From positions 434,001-498,000 of the forward strand of contig LNAC01000768.1 in assembly GCA_002007465.1 (NCBI GenBank): 64,000 bases of DNA. The letters run 5' to 3'. This document shows, piece by piece, positions 12,081 to 23,864 of the stretch (positions within the stretch are counted from its first letter, which is position 1; every line of letters starts with the position of its first letter). The notes under the pieces are model-generated. The model searched no databases. It was given only the letters and a program-made list of their open reading frames with translations, and was not told the origin of the DNA. The position numbers and the translations under genes were made by a program. The stretch comes from Ailurus styani. Lineage: Eukaryota; Chordata; Mammalia; Carnivora; Ailuridae.

Positions 12081-12508
12081 AAGATAGAATTTACAATCCC
12101 CAACTGTCAAGTCTGCCCACTAACAGCCAGTATGGTTCTTCTAAAACACTTGCTCTTCCTTATATCTTCCTTATTGAATCTTGGAGGGAAGATAAACCAA
12201 TGCAAGGAATGGTTAACACTGATAGATATTATGTAGTAGAAAAATTGTGATTTAAATACCCAAAAGTCACAGGTGTTGTACCTAACACGCCGCTCATATT
12301 GGCTCCAAATAAAACTGGAAATAAAATGTTTAAGTCTTGCTCTTTATAATGAAAGATAATCCTGGAACATTTACTTAATGCATTTGGATGGAACTCAAGA
12401 ATCCAAAAATGTGTCAATCTCAAGCAATTATTCTCATATAAGGGACTACTGTAAATATTATGGTTATAAAGGAAAACCAAAAAAAGAAAAAAAAAACAAC
12501 TGTAGTAT
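12081..12508. other. Sequence with no recognised element
   Basis: Unique-looking sequence immediately upstream of the L1 3' end insertion. Frames of up to 106 codons on the minus strand have no recognisable domain. Confidence 0.4.
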
Positions 12509-12526
12509 AAAGAAGCACTATCTGAT

Positions 12527-12633
12527 CCGAAGGGGCATGTGCACCCCAATGTTTACAACAGCAATGTCCACAATAGCCAAACTATGGAAAGAGCCCAGAT
12601 GTTATCAATAGATAAATGGATAAAGAAGATGTG

Positions 12634-12671
<38 letters not shown>

Positions 12672-13087
12672 GCGCAATGGAATATTACGCAGCCATCAAA
12701 AAAGAAATCTTGCCATTTGCAACAACGTGGAAGAAACTAGAGGGTATTATGCTAAGCAAAATAAGTTAATCAGAGAGGGACAATTTTCATATGGTCTCAC
12801 TGATTTGAGGAATTCGAGAAATAAGACAGAGGATCATAGGGGAAGGGAGGGAAAAATGAAACAAGACAAAACCAGAGAGGGAAACAAACCTTAAGAGACT
12901 GTTGGTCTCAGGAAACAAGCTGAAGGTTCCTGGAGGGGAGGGAGGTGGAGGGATGGGAAGGCTGGGTGATGGACACTGGGGAGGGTATGTGCTATGGTGA
13001 GTGCTGTGAATTGTGTAAGACTGATGAATCACAGACTTGTACCTACCTCTGAAACAAATAATACATGATATGTTTAAAAAAAAAAAA
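12527..13087 (+). mobile_element. 5'-truncated L1 insertion with target-site duplication
   Basis: About 560 bp of the L1 ORF2 C-terminus plus 3' UTR. The C-terminal coding part shows CACAATAGCCAAACTATGG, ATGGATAAAGAAGATGTGG and GCAATGGAATATTACGCAGC. The 3' UTR and poly(A) tail follow (13074-13087). The direct repeat GCACTATCTGAT (plus adjacent A) occurs just before (about 12511-12526) and just after (about 13087-13099), marking an endonuclease-type insertion. A (TA)n expansion (12634-12671) lies inside, at the usual AT-variable site of carnivoran L1 3' ends. Confidence 0.92.
12634..12671. repeat. (TA)n microsatellite in L1
   Basis: Alternating TA with one interruption (ACATA). It sits between GATGTGGTA and TGCGCAATGGAATATTACG of the L1. 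Confidence 0.9.
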
Positions 13088-13159
13088 GCACTATCTGATT
13101 CTGTGCTAAGTACATTTTACCAGAAACCCTACTAAATGCATATTACTGTTATTTTATGA

Positions 13160-14470
13160 CAGCACCTGTCAAACACTTTGGTCTCATAACCACTTTATAC
13201 TCTTAGAAATCATTGAGGGCCCAAAGAGATATTGTTTATGTAGGTTATAGCTATTATCAGTAACTGTATAAAAAATTAAAATTAAGCTAAAAAATATTTC
13301 ATTTAAAATAACAAAAAGCACAAATGAGTACAAATAATATACTTATATGGATCATAAATATATTTTAAAAATCAAAAATAAATTAGTGAGAACAATAGCA
13401 TTGTCCTTAATATCCGAATCAATGAAAAGCTCCTAAATTTGCATATTTGCTTTTGTACTCAATCTCCTGTGATATGTTGCTTTGCTTTAACTATGTAAAA
13501 GTTCTAGCCTAACTCAGATATACATGTGGAAAAGAGGGAAGAAAGTATATATATATATTTTAGGTAGTTGTAGATATTCTTCTCTGACACTACACCATTA
13601 AGCCACAAATAGTAGTTTCTTAAGGGATAATTCTAACTAACGCAAGTCTAAACACAAACCAATAAACTTTTTGTACCATTTTATTAAAGTCCATTGGTCT
13701 ATCTTGCACTTTGAATGAATTTATATTGGTTCATTTAATAATGAAGATCTCTCAAATACTGCCATTTTTATTACACAGTATCAAAAAATTATATTCACTA
13801 TTAATACAACAAATTTCATCACTTAACTTTTAAATATTTCAAGTATGTTTCTGACTAATAGTTGCTACATTATGGATAATTTTGGGCACATCTGTGTCAA
13901 ACACATCAGTATACTTTATATAGTATTTCAGAGTATTTTGTATACTTTTGGGAATTGTCTAGTCAGACATTCAAATAAACTGCAAGAGTAATAATTTTGA
14001 TACATTTTACTAAACTATATCTCATTTCTTTAATAATGGCACTAGGAAGTATGTCTGTCATATTCCAGATTTTAATTAAAGGGCCTAATAGTTTCATTGT
14101 GGAATAGAATATGAGCTGATGATATAAAGTATCTTGTTAACAATGCATTCTTCTGTTTGTACTAGACTACAAGCTTTTATCAGAAATACGTTTTCAGTTT
14201 TATCAAATGTCTTTTAGCATATTTCTTCATTTTATATGTATGCAGTCTATTTTTTTAATATCCATTATTAAGACACTTTTGCACTGATGGGCAACATTCT
14301 GTGGTGGACTTTTCCTTTTAATACGCCATTGAGAAAACTCCCTGCCTAAACTGAAGCTCAAATGTAATTTTTAGTTGTTCAAGAAAATCACTTGAAAAAC
14401 ACAGCTTATTCTCACATTTCAAAGTATATTTAAATTCCACAAATAAGATATTAGCTAATCAGTTTCAGTG
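13160..14470. mobile_element. Probable ancient interspersed repeat (DNA-transposon-like relic)
   Basis: The start CAAACACTTTGGTCTCATAACC... followed by CACTTTATACTCTTAGAAATCATTGAGGGCCCAAAGAGATATTG and GTTTATGTAGGTTATAGCTATT matches a widespread mammalian repeat that I recognise by its words. I cannot name its family with certainty. Further motifs (TATTCTTCTCTGACACTACACC, AGTAGTTTCTTAAGG) occur in the same order. The right border is a guess and there is no intact coding sequence. Confidence 0.4.
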
Positions 14471-14624
14471 ACATGCTAAAGGATCTAATTTCTGAGTGAA
14501 TATAGTAAGAATAAATATCAGAGTGAAGAGAAAGAAAATACGGAGCTTGATTCATACATACACACACAGACACAAGTGAAGATCAGTTTTCAGAGACTGC
14601 ACTGTATCGTGAAGGATAATCTTT

Positions 14625-14812
14625 TTTTGAAAGGTTTACTTATTTATTTTAGACAGGGAGAGACAGGGAGGGAGAGAGAAAGACTCCCTGCTGAGCATGG
14701 AACCCTGCAAAGCTTGGAGCCTGTCCAGCCAGGGCTTGATCCCAGGACCCCGAGATCATGACCTGAGCTGAAATCCAGAGTCTGACGCTTATCTGACTGA
14801 GCTACACAGGCC
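14625..14812 (-). mobile_element. CAN SINE, older type
   Basis: GAAGGATAATCTTT (14611-14624) and GAAAGGATAATCTTT (14815-14829) form the target-site duplication with one length difference. The body contains a short extra block (AACCCTGCAAAGCTTGGAGC) and the reversed head is damaged (GAGCTACACAGGCC). Confidence 0.92.
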
Positions 14813-14829
14813 ATGAAAGGATAATCTTT

Positions 14830-15082
14830 GTTATTAAGTCATAATAGCTAGGGTACAGACATACTAGACAACTTGTAGTCATGCATAATTTGAAATATTC
14901 TTCCTAAAGTATCAGATTCAAACACTGGAAATGATGGAAATAACGTTATTTCTGATTTATGGAGAATAAAATATAGATGTAACATAGCATCACTTCTCAT
15001 CAATAATCTTTACAGCTGATCTAAACAAGAAAACAGAAATTTCCACTTCTGGTTTAAAAGAAACAGGTTTTAACATCCTTTT
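14830..15082. other. AT-rich spacer, nothing recognised
   Basis: No repeat or gene recognised. Confidence 0.4.
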
Positions 15083-15174
<92 letters not shown>

Positions 15175-15177
15175 AAT

Positions 15178-15217
<40 letters not shown>

Positions 15218-15220
15218 AAA

Positions 15221-15264
<44 letters not shown>

Positions 15265-15283
15265 AAAAAGAAACGAAAGAAAG

Positions 15284-15338
<55 letters not shown>

Positions 15339-15470
15339 AGGGAGAGAGAGAGGGAGGGAAAGAGAGAGGGGGAGAGGAGAGGGGATGAGAAAGAAAAGAA
15401 AGAAAGAGAAGGGAAGAAAGAAGAGGAAAGGGAAGGAAACGAAAGGAAATGAAAAGGGGGGAAGGGAAGA
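15083..15470. repeat. (GAAA)n tract grading into GGAGA-rich purine DNA
   Basis: Nearly 390 bases of almost unbroken purine on the + strand. From 15083 to about 15337 it is GAAA in register with several slips (AAGAAG, AAATAAG, AAAAAG, ACGAAAG). It then becomes GGGAGAGAG/GGAGGGAAAG and AAAGG mixtures to about 15470. The open frame on the opposite strand (Ser/Phe/Leu only) is a by-product of the repeat. Confidence 0.95.
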
Positions 15471-18119
15471 TAATATATATTAGCACAGATGAAACAATAC
15501 TTGTCAGATATTAGTTATCAAGTGGCAAAAATCATGATCTCTGAGAGGAAGCAAAGTGAATCTACAATTACCCCAGTTTAGTGCCTGAAGCCAGTTTACA
15601 GGACATGGTGTTATAAAGTGTAAACCAAAGAAGACTGGGCAGAATTTCAAGGTTGAGGAGGAAGAAAGCAGAATTCAGGGAGGCCTAGGTAAGGTACATG
15701 TGTAAGAATACCAGATAGGAGGCCATAAGACAAAGAGAGAAGTTCAAAAATTTGGAGAACAATTTCAAGTTTGGGGCTGTGAACTAACCCGTGTACTTTT
15801 GAGATGCACTGCTCAAGTTCAAAGCAAGAGCCAAGGGAAATCAACAGACCAGACAATTCTTAGCAGTCCTAGAGAGGTGGGAAATATTTTCGCATCACCC
15901 AAAGTTCAAACACATCATAATATACAGGCATCACATAGAGTACTTAGATAGGTATTGCCTGGTTGGGAGGCAGGGACTTCTTTGGGACTCCCGTGGGACT
16001 CTGCATTTTCTTGGATGTTCCAATCAAGGCCCTGACCACTCTTTTGTCTGGGCCATTTCTCAGCGTTGTTTATACAGGGAGTTATTTGGAGAGATAAGAG
16101 AACATCATCAGTTCCAAGAGCAGAATTGCTTTCTGCTTGTATACAAAAGCTTAGTATTTTGCAGCTGCTGCACAAACCCAGTGTGTGTGTCACAATTAAT
16201 TTGGGTACATCATGTAACTGCATAGGACAGAGGGCTATCCCAGGACAATCCAGAGAAATGTGCTGATGTTCGTGCTTGCTGTGTCATAAGAAATCATGCA
16301 GATCCTCCACCACTGCAGCAGGAACAGCTGGGTGCCACCACACCCAACAGCTAAGAAGCACCGTCAGTGTTCAGGATCCGTTCAGTTATTTAACACTGGA
16401 TATGGCTGACTACTTCTGAGCTTCAATATTAATAAAACCACTTGGCCAACCGATGTAAAACCCTATTGTTTAATAAGGTCTTTTGAGTCACAGAGGTGTT
16501 ATTTTGATACCTCTCCTACTTTTTATATATCTAGTTATTCAGGAACCCCCCCCCATGATTGTGGTGGTCGTGTTGGTGGGGGGCTGCAATATGCCATTAT
16601 TACTGGAGGTGCCTTTAGATTGTCCCCAAAAAAAGTGAATTTTATGGGAAATAAGTAATCACTTAAATTCTACATAGATTAGAATTCATTATCAAAAACT
16701 TTATTTAGCCTTGAAAATTAAATCTGAATGGCTTTGGTCAGTGCAACTCTAAGAATTTTACCCTTCTTGAAAAGTACACTACAGGGTTACTACTTATTTC
16801 TTTGATTCATATAAATGTTATTTAAGGATCAAAAATATATTTAACTCATAATAAAATGCATATGCATTTCCAGATATTGTCATAAGGGTTTCTACAATAT
16901 TTGCCCATGAAACTCTCACATATGGGTTGGTACAATAGTGTATCCATTGTGCAGTTCAGAAAAATAAGACATAAAAGGGGTGCATGATAAATATTTTATA
17001 TCTGTACAAGGATCTGTAAATTGCAATGACAAAATTTTTGTAGAAAATAATTTTAAAACAAAATGGCAATGTAACTTGCATTTCACGTATTAATATATAT
17101 TTAATGGGAATTAAAGTTAAATGTAATTTTTACTTAAAAATTTAATCCCTACAGATATTAAATAAGAATAAAAATAGAAGCATAATCCCCCCTATTTCTC
17201 TTCCAGATCAAATTCAGTTCTATTAAAGCCTTTATTTAGTTATGTGGTGAAGTAGGATTTTCTAGGGTTTATTTAAATTTAGAAGAGCTTATAAGGTAAT
17301 TTAATATATACATGATACTTTGAGTCAAGGTAAAATGTATAATGCTTTGAATAACTAACAGTATTCTTACAGAAATTAGGTGTGCAATAGTGAAGGATGG
17401 TTCAGGTTGTAGAGCAAGGCAATTTAATCTGATATATATAAATATATATATATATCTCAGTAATACAGTTCACAATCTAACTTGTTTTTTGCAAGCTTAA
17501 GGCCTAAGGCAACCTATTTAATATTAATTTTATTCTGATAATGAGCCTAAACTAGACAGGAATGAAAAATAGCACGCTTTCCCATTGTCTAATTTTATCT
17601 TGTATCCTTGTTAAGTAATTTGGCAAGGTTGAAATCTTTACAAGAAACATTATGCTTTTCTCATGGAGATAGCTTTTGTTTTCAGGTTTAACTTTGAGAC
17701 AGCAAATCTGCTGTTAATATATATACATATTAGATGGATAAAGAGTTGAATTAGCTTGTTTTGGTCCAAGCTTTCACTTACTTAATATTTCTCTAACTTA
17801 AAATGTTGGATGGCTAAATAAAAGTTGACTTTCAGGTAAACAGAGACAAAGCAGTGTGTAAAATATGACAATACACAATTTTTTAAGCAATCCAGGATTT
17901 TGTGGTGTGTGTTCGTGTATAATCTTATCTTAGGATCCCATCAGATCTTGAGACAAAGTCATGGGGGCAGGTAGTTTATTGGGACATGACCTCATGAAAT
18001 ACAATTGAAGGAGTGAAAAAAGTGAGACACAGAAGGGTGAAAAGCCAATAAAAATTGTATTATTTTAATGGACATATTATTGCTGAGACTACAGGGACTT
18101 AATCTTTCTCAAACCTTCC
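15471..18119. other. AT-rich sequence, nothing recognised
   Basis: Unassigned sequence. It includes a more GC-balanced block (about 15,900-16,400) in which a 102-codon minus-strand frame is open (15915-16223), and a C8-9 run at about 16546. I found no domain, splice-bounded exon or repeat family that I can support. Confidence 0.4.
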
Positions 18120-18314
18120 TTTTTTTTTTTTAAGATTTTATTTATTTATTTGACAGAGAGAGAGATCACAAGCAGGCAGAGAGGCAGGCAGAGAGAGGAG
18201 GAAAGAGGCTCCCCGGAGAGCAGAGAGCCCGACGTGGGCCTCGATCCCAGGACCCTGGGATCATGACCTGAGCCGAAGGCAGAGGCTTTAACCCACTGAG
18301 CCACCCAGGCGCCC
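18120..18314 (-). mobile_element. CAN SINE, young type
   Basis: A 15-bp perfect duplication, TTTCTCAAACCTTCC, flanks it (18105-18119 and 18315-18329). Full length, with T11 tail, intact GA body and reversed head ending CCACCCAGGCGCCC. Among the best-preserved SINEs in the window. Confidence 0.97.
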
Positions 18315-18329
18315 TTTCTCAAACCTTCC

Positions 18330-19626
18330 ACAACACCATATGGAGCATTCTTTAGAATTGTCTTTAAAAAAAAAAATCAAGGAAGCTGGGGAATTAAAAA
18401 AAAAATCTTTTAAACAATTCCCTTGTTCATTGGCTGAGAAATACTCCACAGGGATTAATTCCTGCAAGTTTCCATTCTGCAGCTTAACATGGGTGAGGAA
18501 GCTCCTAGGAGATGCAAGGGGAGAACTAACATGCTGGAAATATCTTCAAGAGCAGGTGGAGTGAAGGGATATGGGGCCGTGTATGAACAGAATTAGCTGG
18601 AGTCTGAAATCCAGATCTGCTCATAGTCTGTGCTGAATCCACTCTCTTGGCCTTTGTAGACAAAGGCTGCCTATAGTCTTAAAAAATCCTTAAGATGGAA
18701 GGACTCGGGAACAAGTTATTATACTTCCTTATTCATCATTTTCCTTCCATACCACTCATTTTAGATTCTGTTCACCCTCATACAGCACTTTCGTTTGTCT
18801 GTAGTGCCTGGCCAGAGAAGTGACACAAATCTCCATTAACACGGCATCTGAATCCTTTCCTTTTTCAGAGCACAGTTTTTGCAATTGCTTTTTTATTTTT
18901 ATTTCTGAGAATGGAAACACCCAAAGATGTCCCCGTGAATCCCTCAAGTTCCAGATATTTTCCTGCCTAGCCCCATTATGTAGCAGTATCTAGTGCATCC
19001 TTAAAGGCAGGGTCTATTACCCTAGACATACAGTAATCCCTTACTCTGTTTGCTAGTCTGATAACACTGGTAGTACCAAATGATCAGATGAGAGTCATAG
19101 CTTTAAAGTTAGTGGAATCCCTACTATGTACTCCCTCCAAATGCGGCTTCTAGTCATGATGTGGTTTAACTTCTAGGGATAAGGGGGAAAAATTCCCCAA
19201 CTAATTCACTGTATATGTGAATGGCAGGGTCCAATTTTCTCCCCTTTGGTTCTGGTACCCACAAACTGAGAACACAGCATCACTTAATGGCCAATTGTGC
19301 AACATAGATACTATGTTCTAGAAGATACTGCCCTACCCACATAGAGTTTTATCACAAGGTGCTGCATTAAAGAGGTCATTTCAATATTCCACATGACCGA
19401 CAGCTTGGATGATATGTAATATTGTGGTACCGATAATTCCTATGATTATGAATCTATCATAACTGTATGATCAGAGCAGCATTGATATATGAAGTAAATG
19501 CTCCCTCATAAATCCAAATGGCTCACCAATACCATGCCTATTTCTTTAGGATAAGAAAGTGTAAAGTACAGTAAGTTTATTACCTTAAGATGAATATCCA
19601 GAAAATATCAAGACTACCGGAAATAT
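18330..19626. other. Unassigned sequence upstream of the L1
   Basis: No repeat or gene recognised. Frames of up to about 75 codons show no domain. The segment ends in the AAAA target-site motif of the L1 that follows. Confidence 0.4.
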
Positions 19627-19642
19627 AAAATCTTCACTAATT
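19627..19642. repeat. L1 target-site duplication, 5' copy
   Basis: AAAATCTTCACTAATT stands directly before the first base of the L1. The copy at 23865-23880 (AAAAGCTTCACTAATT) matches in 15 of 16 positions. The AT|AAAA junction is a normal L1-endonuclease site. Confidence 0.8.
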
Positions 19643-19972
19643 GGCAAGGGAAAATGGTGACAGAGTAGGAGGACAGTAGGCTTGCCTCATCCCACAAACG
19701 CAGCTAGGAAACTATCAAATCGTCCTAAGTAGCCCCAGAAATTAACCTGAAGACTGGCAGAACAAACTCCATAACTAAGGGTGAGAAGAACCCACATGGA
19801 AGAAGGCAGGACGTGAGGAAATGCAGTTTGGGAGAGAAAGGGATCAAGGCCGCTACAGTAGGGAGGGAGCTGTGGTCGTCAAGAAGGGCAAGAGACAAAC
19901 TAGCACACGGGAAAACGAATCCACATAGAAACTGACATGGAGAACAGAGGGGCAAAATCTTCTAAGTTCTTG

Positions 19973-20146
19973 GGCGCCTGGGTGGCTCAGTGGGTTAAAG
20001 CCTCTGCCTTCGGTCCAGGTCATGATCTCAGGGTCCTGGGATCGAGGCCCGCATCGGGCTCCCTGCTCGGTGGGGAGCCTGCTTCCTCCTCTCGTTCTGC
20101 CTGCCTCTTGGCCTACTTGTGATCTGATCTCTCTCTGTGTGTCAAA

Positions 20147-20187
<41 letters not shown>

Positions 20188-20197
20188 AAATAAATAA
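19973..20197 (+). mobile_element. CAN SINE, young type, nested in L1 5' UTR
   Basis: The 19-bp direct repeat AAAATCTTCTAAGTTCTTG flanks it (19954-19972 and 20198-20216). The A-box-like TGGCTCAGTGG and B-box-like GGGATCGAGGCCC of the tRNA-derived head are intact. The tail is an expanded AAAT tract (20145-20197). It splits the L1 5' UTR, so it is younger than that L1. Confidence 0.96.
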
Positions 20198-20718
20198 AAA
20201 ATCTTCTAAGTTCTTGCAATCAGCCTGGAGTTCTAAAGGTCAGCAGGTTGAGCTGGGATAGAGCCTGGGGGGCATTGTGCTGCTCTTGGAGAGAAGGCCC
20301 GCAAACAACCTGTGGGCATACAGTGTGGAAACAGGAATCCGAAGAGCAGCTGGAGCACACAGTGGGGAGACTGTTTGCTCATCTTGGAGTGTGTCCCAGA
20401 GAGGCAGCATTCATGGACAGAGCCTCCGGGAACAAATGAACCAGCAGCTGCCCCTCAGCATAAGCACAGAGCCCCCTGTCTGAACCATGGGGTCAACACT
20501 CCCTTCCTAATTTGCTTACACCAAGCCCACCTTCCAGCCCCCTCCCGACCCCACCCTGTTCCTGTTCTGGTGGAATGCCCTTCCCAGTCGTGCCTGCCTC
20601 AGTCCCAGAAAAGTGGGACTCCAACATGGGAGTTTTGTGGGGCCTTGGTTCCAGCAGTGGTACCAACAGGTCTCACTTCCCAAGCAGACCGCAGCACACC
20701 TAGTTAAAACTGCTCATA

Positions 20719-20937
20719 AGGGGCACCTGGGTGGTTCAGTCAGTTAAGCCTCTGCCTTTGGCTCAGGTCATGATCCTAGGGTCCTGGGATGGAGTCCTGC
20801 ATGGAGCTCCCTGCTCCTGCTCAGAAAGGGGCCTGCTTCTTCCTTTGCCCCTCCCCCCACTCTGGGCTTTTGGGCTCCTGCATGTGCTCTCTCCCTCTCT
20901 CTTTCTCTGGCAAAAATAAATAAATAAAAATATTAAA
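20719..20937 (+). mobile_element. CAN SINE, older type, nested in L1 5' UTR
   Basis: Begins GGGGCACCTGGGTGGTTCAGTCAGTTAAGCC and ends in AAATAAATAAATAAAAATA. The body has the longer CTCTGGGCTTTTGGGCTCCTGCATG block of older subtypes. I could not identify a clean target-site duplication; an AAAC/AAC-rich run follows. Confidence 0.92.
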
Positions 20938-21324
20938 GAACAAAACAAAACAACAACAACAAACAACTGTTGACAACAGGCAAAGAGAACCTCTACAGAT
21001 GATGGGCCTGAAGGATAAAGCAGCCAGCACACAAAGCACAGTTCCCACAAAACAGATTGGAGACACTTCCAGAAGTGCCAGGCCCTGGAGAAGCGGGAAC
21101 ACTACACTATAGGGCACAAAAGGACCCATTCTTCATAAGACCATTACCCTCAAGAACAGGAGACTAGCTGTCTTTCCTAACACACAGAAGCAGACACAGA
21201 GACTTGGAGACAATGTGAAGACAGAGGAATCTGTCCCAAATGAAAGAGCAGGACAAGGCTATGGCTATATATATATGAAACAGATATAAGTAACAAGCCT
21301 GATAGAGAATTTAAAGTAATGATT

Positions 21325-21530
21325 GGAGGGGTGCCTGGGTGGCTCAGTTGGTTAAGTGTCTGCCTTCAGCTCTGGTCATGATCCCAGAGTTCCAGGATGG
21401 AGACCCTCAGTGGCCCGGGCTCCCTGGGAGTCTGCTTCTCCCTCTGGCCCTTACCCTGCTCTCCCACTCTCTCTCACTCTCTCAAAAAAATAAAAATAAA
21501 TAAAATCTTTTAAAAAGTTTAAAAAATAAT
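21325..21530 (+). mobile_element. CAN SINE, older type, nested in L1
   Basis: AAAGTAATGAT occurs on both sides (21314-21324 and 21531-21541), an 11-bp duplication of L1 sequence. The head is GGGGTGCCTGGGTGGCTCAGTTGG and the tail is A-rich. Confidence 0.94.
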
Positions 21531-23208
21531 AAAGTAATGATCATAAAGATACAGGACAAACTAGACTATAAAAAAAGATGGTAACAAGAGACAAAGAACG
21601 GCATTATATCATAATAAAGGGGACAATCCAACAAGAAGATATAACAATTGTAAATATTAATGCACCCAACATGGGAGCACCCAGATATATAAAACAACTA
21701 ATAACAACATAAAGGAACTGACTGTTAATCATACAATAATAGTAGGGTACTTTAAGCCCCCTCTTACATCAATGGACAGATCATCTAAACAATGGCTTTG
21801 AATGACAAACTGGCAGATGGACTTAATAGCTGTATTCAGAACACTCCATTCTAGAACACCAGAATGCACTTTCTTTTCAAGTGCACATGGAACATTCTTC
21901 AGAATAGATCACATAGCGTTGGTGGCATACTGGTGAGCATAGTTGCCTTCCAGAATAGATCACATATTAGGCCACAAAACAAGTTTTAACAAATTCAAAA
22001 GACTGAAGTAATACCATGCATCTTTTCTGACCACAAAGCTATGAAATTAGAAATTAACCACAAGAAAAAACCACAAGAACACAGATACATGGAGGTTAAG
22101 TGACATGGTACTGAACAATTAAGGGGTCAACAAAGAAATAAGAGAGGAAATAAAAAAGAAAAAGCAAATAAGCAAACAAACAAAAAACATGGAGACAAAT
22201 GAAAACAAAGGCACCACGGTCCGAAATCTATGGGATACAGCAAACAGGGTTCTAAGAGGGAAGTTTATAGCAAGATAGCCTACCTCAAGAAGCTAGAAAA
22301 AGCTCAAATAAACAACCTAACCTTACACCTAAAGGAGACAGAAAAAGAACAACCAAAACCCCAAAGCAATAGGAAGGAGGAAGTAATAAAGATCAGAGCA
22401 GAAATAAATGATATAAAAATCTTAAACACCAAAAACAAGCAAAAAGACAAAACAAAATAAAATAGAACAGATAAATGAAACAAGGAACTGGTTCTTTAAA
22501 AAGATCCACAAAATTCATAAACCTCTAGCCAAGCTCATCAAAAAACAAAGAGAAAGATATGCCTTCTGAGGCAAGAGAAACAAAAGCAAAAATAAACTAC
22601 TGGGACTATACCAAAATATAGGGTTTCTGCACAGTGAAGGAAACAATCTTAGCAAACCTAGAAGGCAACCTACGGAATGGGAGAAGATATTTGCAAATGA
22701 CATATCTGGTAAAGGATTAGTACCCAAAGTATATGAAGAACTGATACAACTCAACAACCAAAAAACCAATAACCCAATTTAAAAATGGGCAGAAGAAATT
22801 AACAGATACTTCTCCAAAGAAGACATCCAGATGGCCAAGAGACAACTATAATGAGATGTCACTTCACATTTGTCAGAATGGTTGAAATCAAACACAAAAG
22901 AAACAAGCGTTGGGGAGGATATGGAGAAAAAAGAATCCTCTTACATCGTTGGTAGGAATGCACACTGGTGTAGCTACTGTGGAAAACAGTATGCAGCTTC
23001 CTCAAAAAGGTAAAAATAGAGCTACCCTATGACCCAGTAATCGCACTCTGCATATTTACCCCAAACTACAAAAACACTAATTCAAAGAGATACATGTCCC
23101 TCTAAGTTTATTGCAGCATTATTTACAATAGCAAAATTATGGAAGCAGCCCAAGCCCGATTAAGGCAAGCAGCCCTAATTGATGAATGGTTAAAGAAGAT
23201 ATGGTGTA

Positions 23209-23236
23209 CACACACACATACACATACACACACAAC
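23209..23236. repeat. (CA)n microsatellite in L1
   Basis: ACACACACA with two CATACA interruptions. It sits at the AT/CA-variable site of the L1 ORF2 3' part, equivalent to the (TA)n at 12.6 kb. Confidence 0.85.
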
Positions 23237-23660
23237 AGGGGCATATTATTCAGCCGTAAAAAAGAATGAAATTTTGCCATTTGCAATGACATGGATGGAA
23301 CTAGAGAGTATAATGCTAAGTGAAATAAATCAGCCATAGAAGGACAAATCCTATATGATTTCACTCATATGTGGTATATAAGAAATAAAACAAACTAGCT
23401 AAGGAAAAAAAAAGAGAGAGAGAGAGAGAAGCCAAGAAACAGACTCTTAACCATTGAGAACAAACTGATGGTCATTAGAGGGGTGGGAGGATGGGTGAAA
23501 GAGGTGATGGGGATTACGGAGTACACTTGTCATGATGAATACCTGATGATGTTCGGAATTGCTGAATCACCTTAGTGATTCAGTATACACCTGAAACTAA
23601 TGTAACACAGTATATTAACTACTGGAATTAAAATTCAACAAAAGATATAATTGTTTCTTA

Positions 23661-23864
23661 AAAATAAAAATGTTAGCTATGCCATTGTTAAATGGGTTTC
23701 CTGCCAGTCAAATATTAACAGTGATTCTTACAGAATTAACCATCATTAATTCATTTTTGCCTTATGAGTAAAAGTGTTTTTCTAGAACAAAGAACTTTCC
23801 ACACAAGGGAAGAAAACATAAAACAGAATTAAACACTGAATAAGGAAAAAAAAAACAAAAAAAC
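23661..23864 (+). other. Probable 3' transduced flanking segment of the L1
   Basis: This non-L1 sequence of about 185 bp ends in an A-rich tail (AAAAAAAAAACAAAAAAACAAAAG, 23846-23869 in part). A canonical variant polyadenylation signal, ATTAAA (23828-23833), lies 12 bases upstream of the tail. The tail is followed directly by the second copy of the L1 target-site duplication. This is the expected structure when an L1 transcript reads past its own weak polyadenylation site. I infer the mechanism; I see the signal, tail and duplication directly. Confidence 0.7.

Larger units (their letters stand above)
19643..23660 (+). mobile_element. L1 retrotransposon keeping both ends but internally deleted
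   Basis: The element starts with GGCAAGGGAAAATGGTGAC..GAGTAGGAGGAC, the usual carnivoran L1 5' end. It has a 5' UTR region rich in GC (to about 20.7 kb) and an ORF1-proximal part (about 20.96-21.32 kb, including CAGAAGCAGACACAGAGAC). It then jumps to the ORF2 endonuclease-proximal region (from about 21.55 kb) and again, near 22,555, to the ORF2 C-terminal part (AAAATGGGCAGAAGAAAT, about 22,780). A 3' UTR and an A-rich end follow near 23,640-23,660. Most of ORF1 and the reverse-transcriptase domain are missing, and many stops and frameshifts are present, so it cannot encode a working protein. Three SINEs are nested in it. A target-site duplication (19627-19642 and 23865-23880) lies about 200 bp beyond the L1's own end. 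Confidence 0.9.

Noticed and set aside
15070..15486. 138-codon open frame on the minus strand made of Ser, Phe and Leu
   Set aside because: It is the translation of the GAAA/GGAGA purine tract and has no protein-like composition.
18146..18331. Recurrent similar small frames (for example AWVAQWVKASAFGSGHD) at many sites
   Set aside because: They are the same frame of different CAN SINE copies; SINEs are non-coding.
20248..20707. Overlapping open frames of 60-131 codons on the + strand
   Set aside because: They lie in the GC-richer L1 5' UTR, which is non-coding; no domain is visible.
22230..22460. 76-codon frame rich in Lys/Glu
   Set aside because: It is a piece of L1 ORF2 (endonuclease-to-RT linker) in the internally deleted L1.
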